Positions 15,744-17,300 of a stretch of DNA of 17,300 nucleotides are shown piece after piece; the first letter of the stretch is position 1; each line of letters starts with the position of its first letter. A program made the translations under genes and the position numbers. The stretch is from Cycloclasticus sp. (GTDB lineage: Bacteria; Pseudomonadota; Gammaproteobacteria; Methylococcales; Cycloclasticaceae). The notes below the pieces were generated by a model, which worked only from the letters and a program-made list of their open reading frames with translations, was not told where the DNA came from and ran no database searches. The DNA lies in contig JAGPVU010000140.1 in assembly GCA_018066825.1 (NCBI GenBank), forward strand, positions 1 to 17,300, in the 5' to 3' direction.

Positions 15744-17300
15744 TCAGTTGATTATAGGGGTGGGTTGTTTACTGCGTATTAATTGAATAGCCTGCTTTAA
15801 TTGGCTGATACGTTGCGCGTATTTTCTAACCCGTCCAGCGGAAGATTGCTGAATATCATTCAACAGGATTTCGGATTCATCTAAGCGCTTTAAACCAATC
15901 AAAGCATGCGCTTGCATAAGACCAAAACGTGGGTTCCGAGGGTTGAGTTGAAGCCCCGTATCTGCGGTTGTTAAGGCGTCAGAAAAACGGTTTTGTTTCA
16001 TCCTAATGGCAAATAAATGCACCAGTGAATAATAGCGGTGTGCTGATTTACCTTTCGACTTATCAATTAAGGCCTGCAGCCAGCTAGCGATGTCATCGGC
16101 TTTAGATAAACAGCGTTCATTGCCTGCCATCACGCATTTAATGGCCACGTCTAAGGCGCGAATACCCCAAGCCCCCATCGGTTTTTGACGGATAATCTCG
16201 GCAATATAAGCAGGCCTAGCTAACTGTAACGATACGATGGTATTTTCATGTTGCGCCAATCCATCGGGTGTCACCATGCTCAAGCTAATTAAAAACCCCG
16301 CTTCCTCGGGCGAGAGTTCGGCAGCACGTAAGTAATAGGCATAAGAGGCTTCAAAATCTTTTTCGCGTTTACGTAAAATCTCACCACGTAAATATTGGCT
16401 ACTCGGCGAATCGGGGTGGTTCATCGCTAGGCTTTCAATTAAAGCAGATTCGCTGCGCCAATATTGCGCGCGGTTAAATGTGTTAAAGCCAAGACAAAAA
16501 ACAATAATGGCAATAAGGCTAATACGTAAGCCGTTGGGCATTTTGCTGGGCAAAGCAAACACTAACAAATAGCTTAAACCTAACAAAGGGCCTAATGCAG
16601 GCAAGTAGTTACGGTGTTCGTGAATAATTTCTAAGGGGAAAACGCTGGACTCAAGGCTGTGTCCCACCAAAAACCAAAGTACGGCAAAGGCAAACACAGG
16701 AAAGCGTTTGCGCCAAATAATAGAGAGTATGAGTAAAACAATAATCCCAATAATACTGGGTAAGGTCGTCCAAATTGAGAACAAATCCGAACTCAGCGGA
16801 AAGTCGTCGTGGAATAAGCCCATGGTTTGAATATCTGGCACGATAATCATCGACAGGTAAAACCACAGCACACGGGGTTCAGTCAGTACGCGCTCTAAAA
16901 ATGTAAAGGGTCGTCCAGCGTAACCGCCGGTAATAAAACCGGGGTGTTGAAACCAATATACGAAGCCAGCCAAAAGGGGGAGACCGAGAAAAATAATAAA
17001 GAACCAACGGACTTTTTTTATTGAGCCTTGGCTGGAAGTAAGCCGACTCGATAAAGTAAATTCAAGCACACCAATATATACGGGGAGCAACACGGCATTT
17101 TCTTTACACGCCGCCCCTAATACCGTGCCACCGATAAGCCCTAGGCTCATCAGCCATAAACCGTTCAATGGCTTATCAGCTAAGCTTAAGCGGCCCACCA
17201 AATACAGGCAGCTGCCCATCAGCATAAACATACTGGCCATGCTGGTCATCCGTTGTACTACGTATAAAACACTGGTAAGTAAAAAGGCGTGCAGCGCCCA
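15744..17300 (-). CDS. Partial TMTC/DUF1736-like multi-pass membrane protein with C-terminal TPR-like repeats
   Basis: The frame is open to the right edge: 17 codons precede the first internal ATG (17247-17249) and read WALHAFLLTSVLYVVQR, which fits a conserved part of the family, so the real start is outside. The visible 518 residues begin with about eight membrane helices (visible residues about 1-275). Motifs typical of bacterial TMTC-like proteins are VVQRMTSMASMF, ACKENAVLLP, LTEPRVLWFYL, HDDFPLSSDL and, near the end of the membrane part, ESSVFPLEIIHEHRNYLP. Helical TPR-like repeats follow (about 285-345 and 420-485), for example FSDALTTADTGLQLNPRNP. Animal TMTC proteins O-mannosylate cadherins; the bacterial relatives are putative glycosyltransferases of unknown acceptor. 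It runs opposite to all other genes here and lies outside the conserved pil-gltBD-hemE block. A glycosylation role is inference. Confidence 0.75.
   Translation of the reverse strand, partial: WALHAFLLTSVLYVVQRMTSMASMFMLMGSCLYLVGRLSLADKPLNGLWLMSLGLIGGTVLGAACKENAVLLPVYIGVLEFTLSSRLTSSQGSIKKVRWFFIIFLGLPLLAGFVYWFQHPGFITGGYAGRPFTFLERVLTEPRVLWFYLSMIIVPDIQTMGLFHDDFPLSSDLFSIWTTLPSIIGIIVLLILSIIWRKRFPVFAFAVLWFLVGHSLESSVFPLEIIHEHRNYLPALGPLLGLSYLLVFALPSKMPNGLRISLIAIIVFCLGFNTFNRAQYWRSESALIESLAMNHPDSPSSQYLRGEILRKREKDFEASYAYYLRAAELSPEEAGFLISLSMVTPDGLAQHENTIVSLQLARPAYIAEIIRQKPMGAWGIRALDVAIKCVMAGNERCLSKADDIASWLQALIDKSKGKSAHRYYSLVHLFAIRMKQNRFSDALTTADTGLQLNPRNPRFGLMQAHALIGLKRLDESEILLNDIQQSSAGRVRKYAQRISQLKQAIQLIRSKQPTPIIN

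Noticed and set aside
15733..15747. CTGAT...ATCAG hairpin between the convergent rdx and membrane-protein genes
   Set aside because: Five AT-rich pairs with no T run on either strand; it overlaps the stop codon of the minus-strand gene and is too weak to call a terminator.
1..17300. CRISPR arrays, tRNA or rRNA genes, insertion sequences, prophage or defence genes
   Set aside because: Gaps between genes are all under 200 bases and show no spaced direct repeats, tRNA-like cloverleaf or transposase-like frames; the genes are housekeeping in type.

Overview
This window reads as a core chromosomal block from a Gammaproteobacterium of moderate base composition, probably a marine or aquatic member of the Pseudomonas/Cellvibrio side of the class. 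The basis is protein sequence and gene order: pilM-pilN-pilO-pilP-pilQ-aroK-aroB-damX-gltB-gltD-hemE is the order known from the Pseudomonas chromosome. The genus cannot be fixed from the sequence alone. Nothing suggests plasmid, phage or transposon content, and no gene-free stretch exceeds 300 bases.

Region 1 (1-5000) is the type IV pilus alignment operon. PilM (cytoplasmic, actin-like), PilN and PilO (inner membrane), PilP (lipoprotein) and PilQ (outer-membrane secretin) follow with TAATG-type overlaps or gaps of a few bases, and the operon ends in a perfect 17-bp stem terminator. Region 2 (5080-8178) has its own extended -10 promoter candidate and holds aroK and aroB (shikimate pathway), then a DamX-like protein with a cytoplasmic AAA-type domain and a periplasmic SPOR domain. 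Region 3 (8272-15376) starts with a near-consensus promoter and a 5' stem-loop. It encodes both subunits of NADPH-glutamate synthase (gltB, gltD), followed closely by hemE of haem biosynthesis. Region 4 (15377-17300) leaves this conserved block: a small SelW/Rdx-like CxxC protein read from a TTG codon, then on the opposite strand a convergent multi-pass membrane protein with C-terminal TPR-like repeats. The latter resembles the TMTC/DUF1736-type putative glycosyltransferases and runs off the right edge.

Most of the window is well-understood housekeeping DNA, and I do not see a convincing undescribed multi-gene system. The points most worth a second look are the truncated TMTC-like protein, the gltB promoter with its 5' stem-loop, the all-purine pilM leader with two AAGGA motifs, the Cys-form SelW-like protein with a TTG start, and the altered Walker B order in the DamX-like ATPase.
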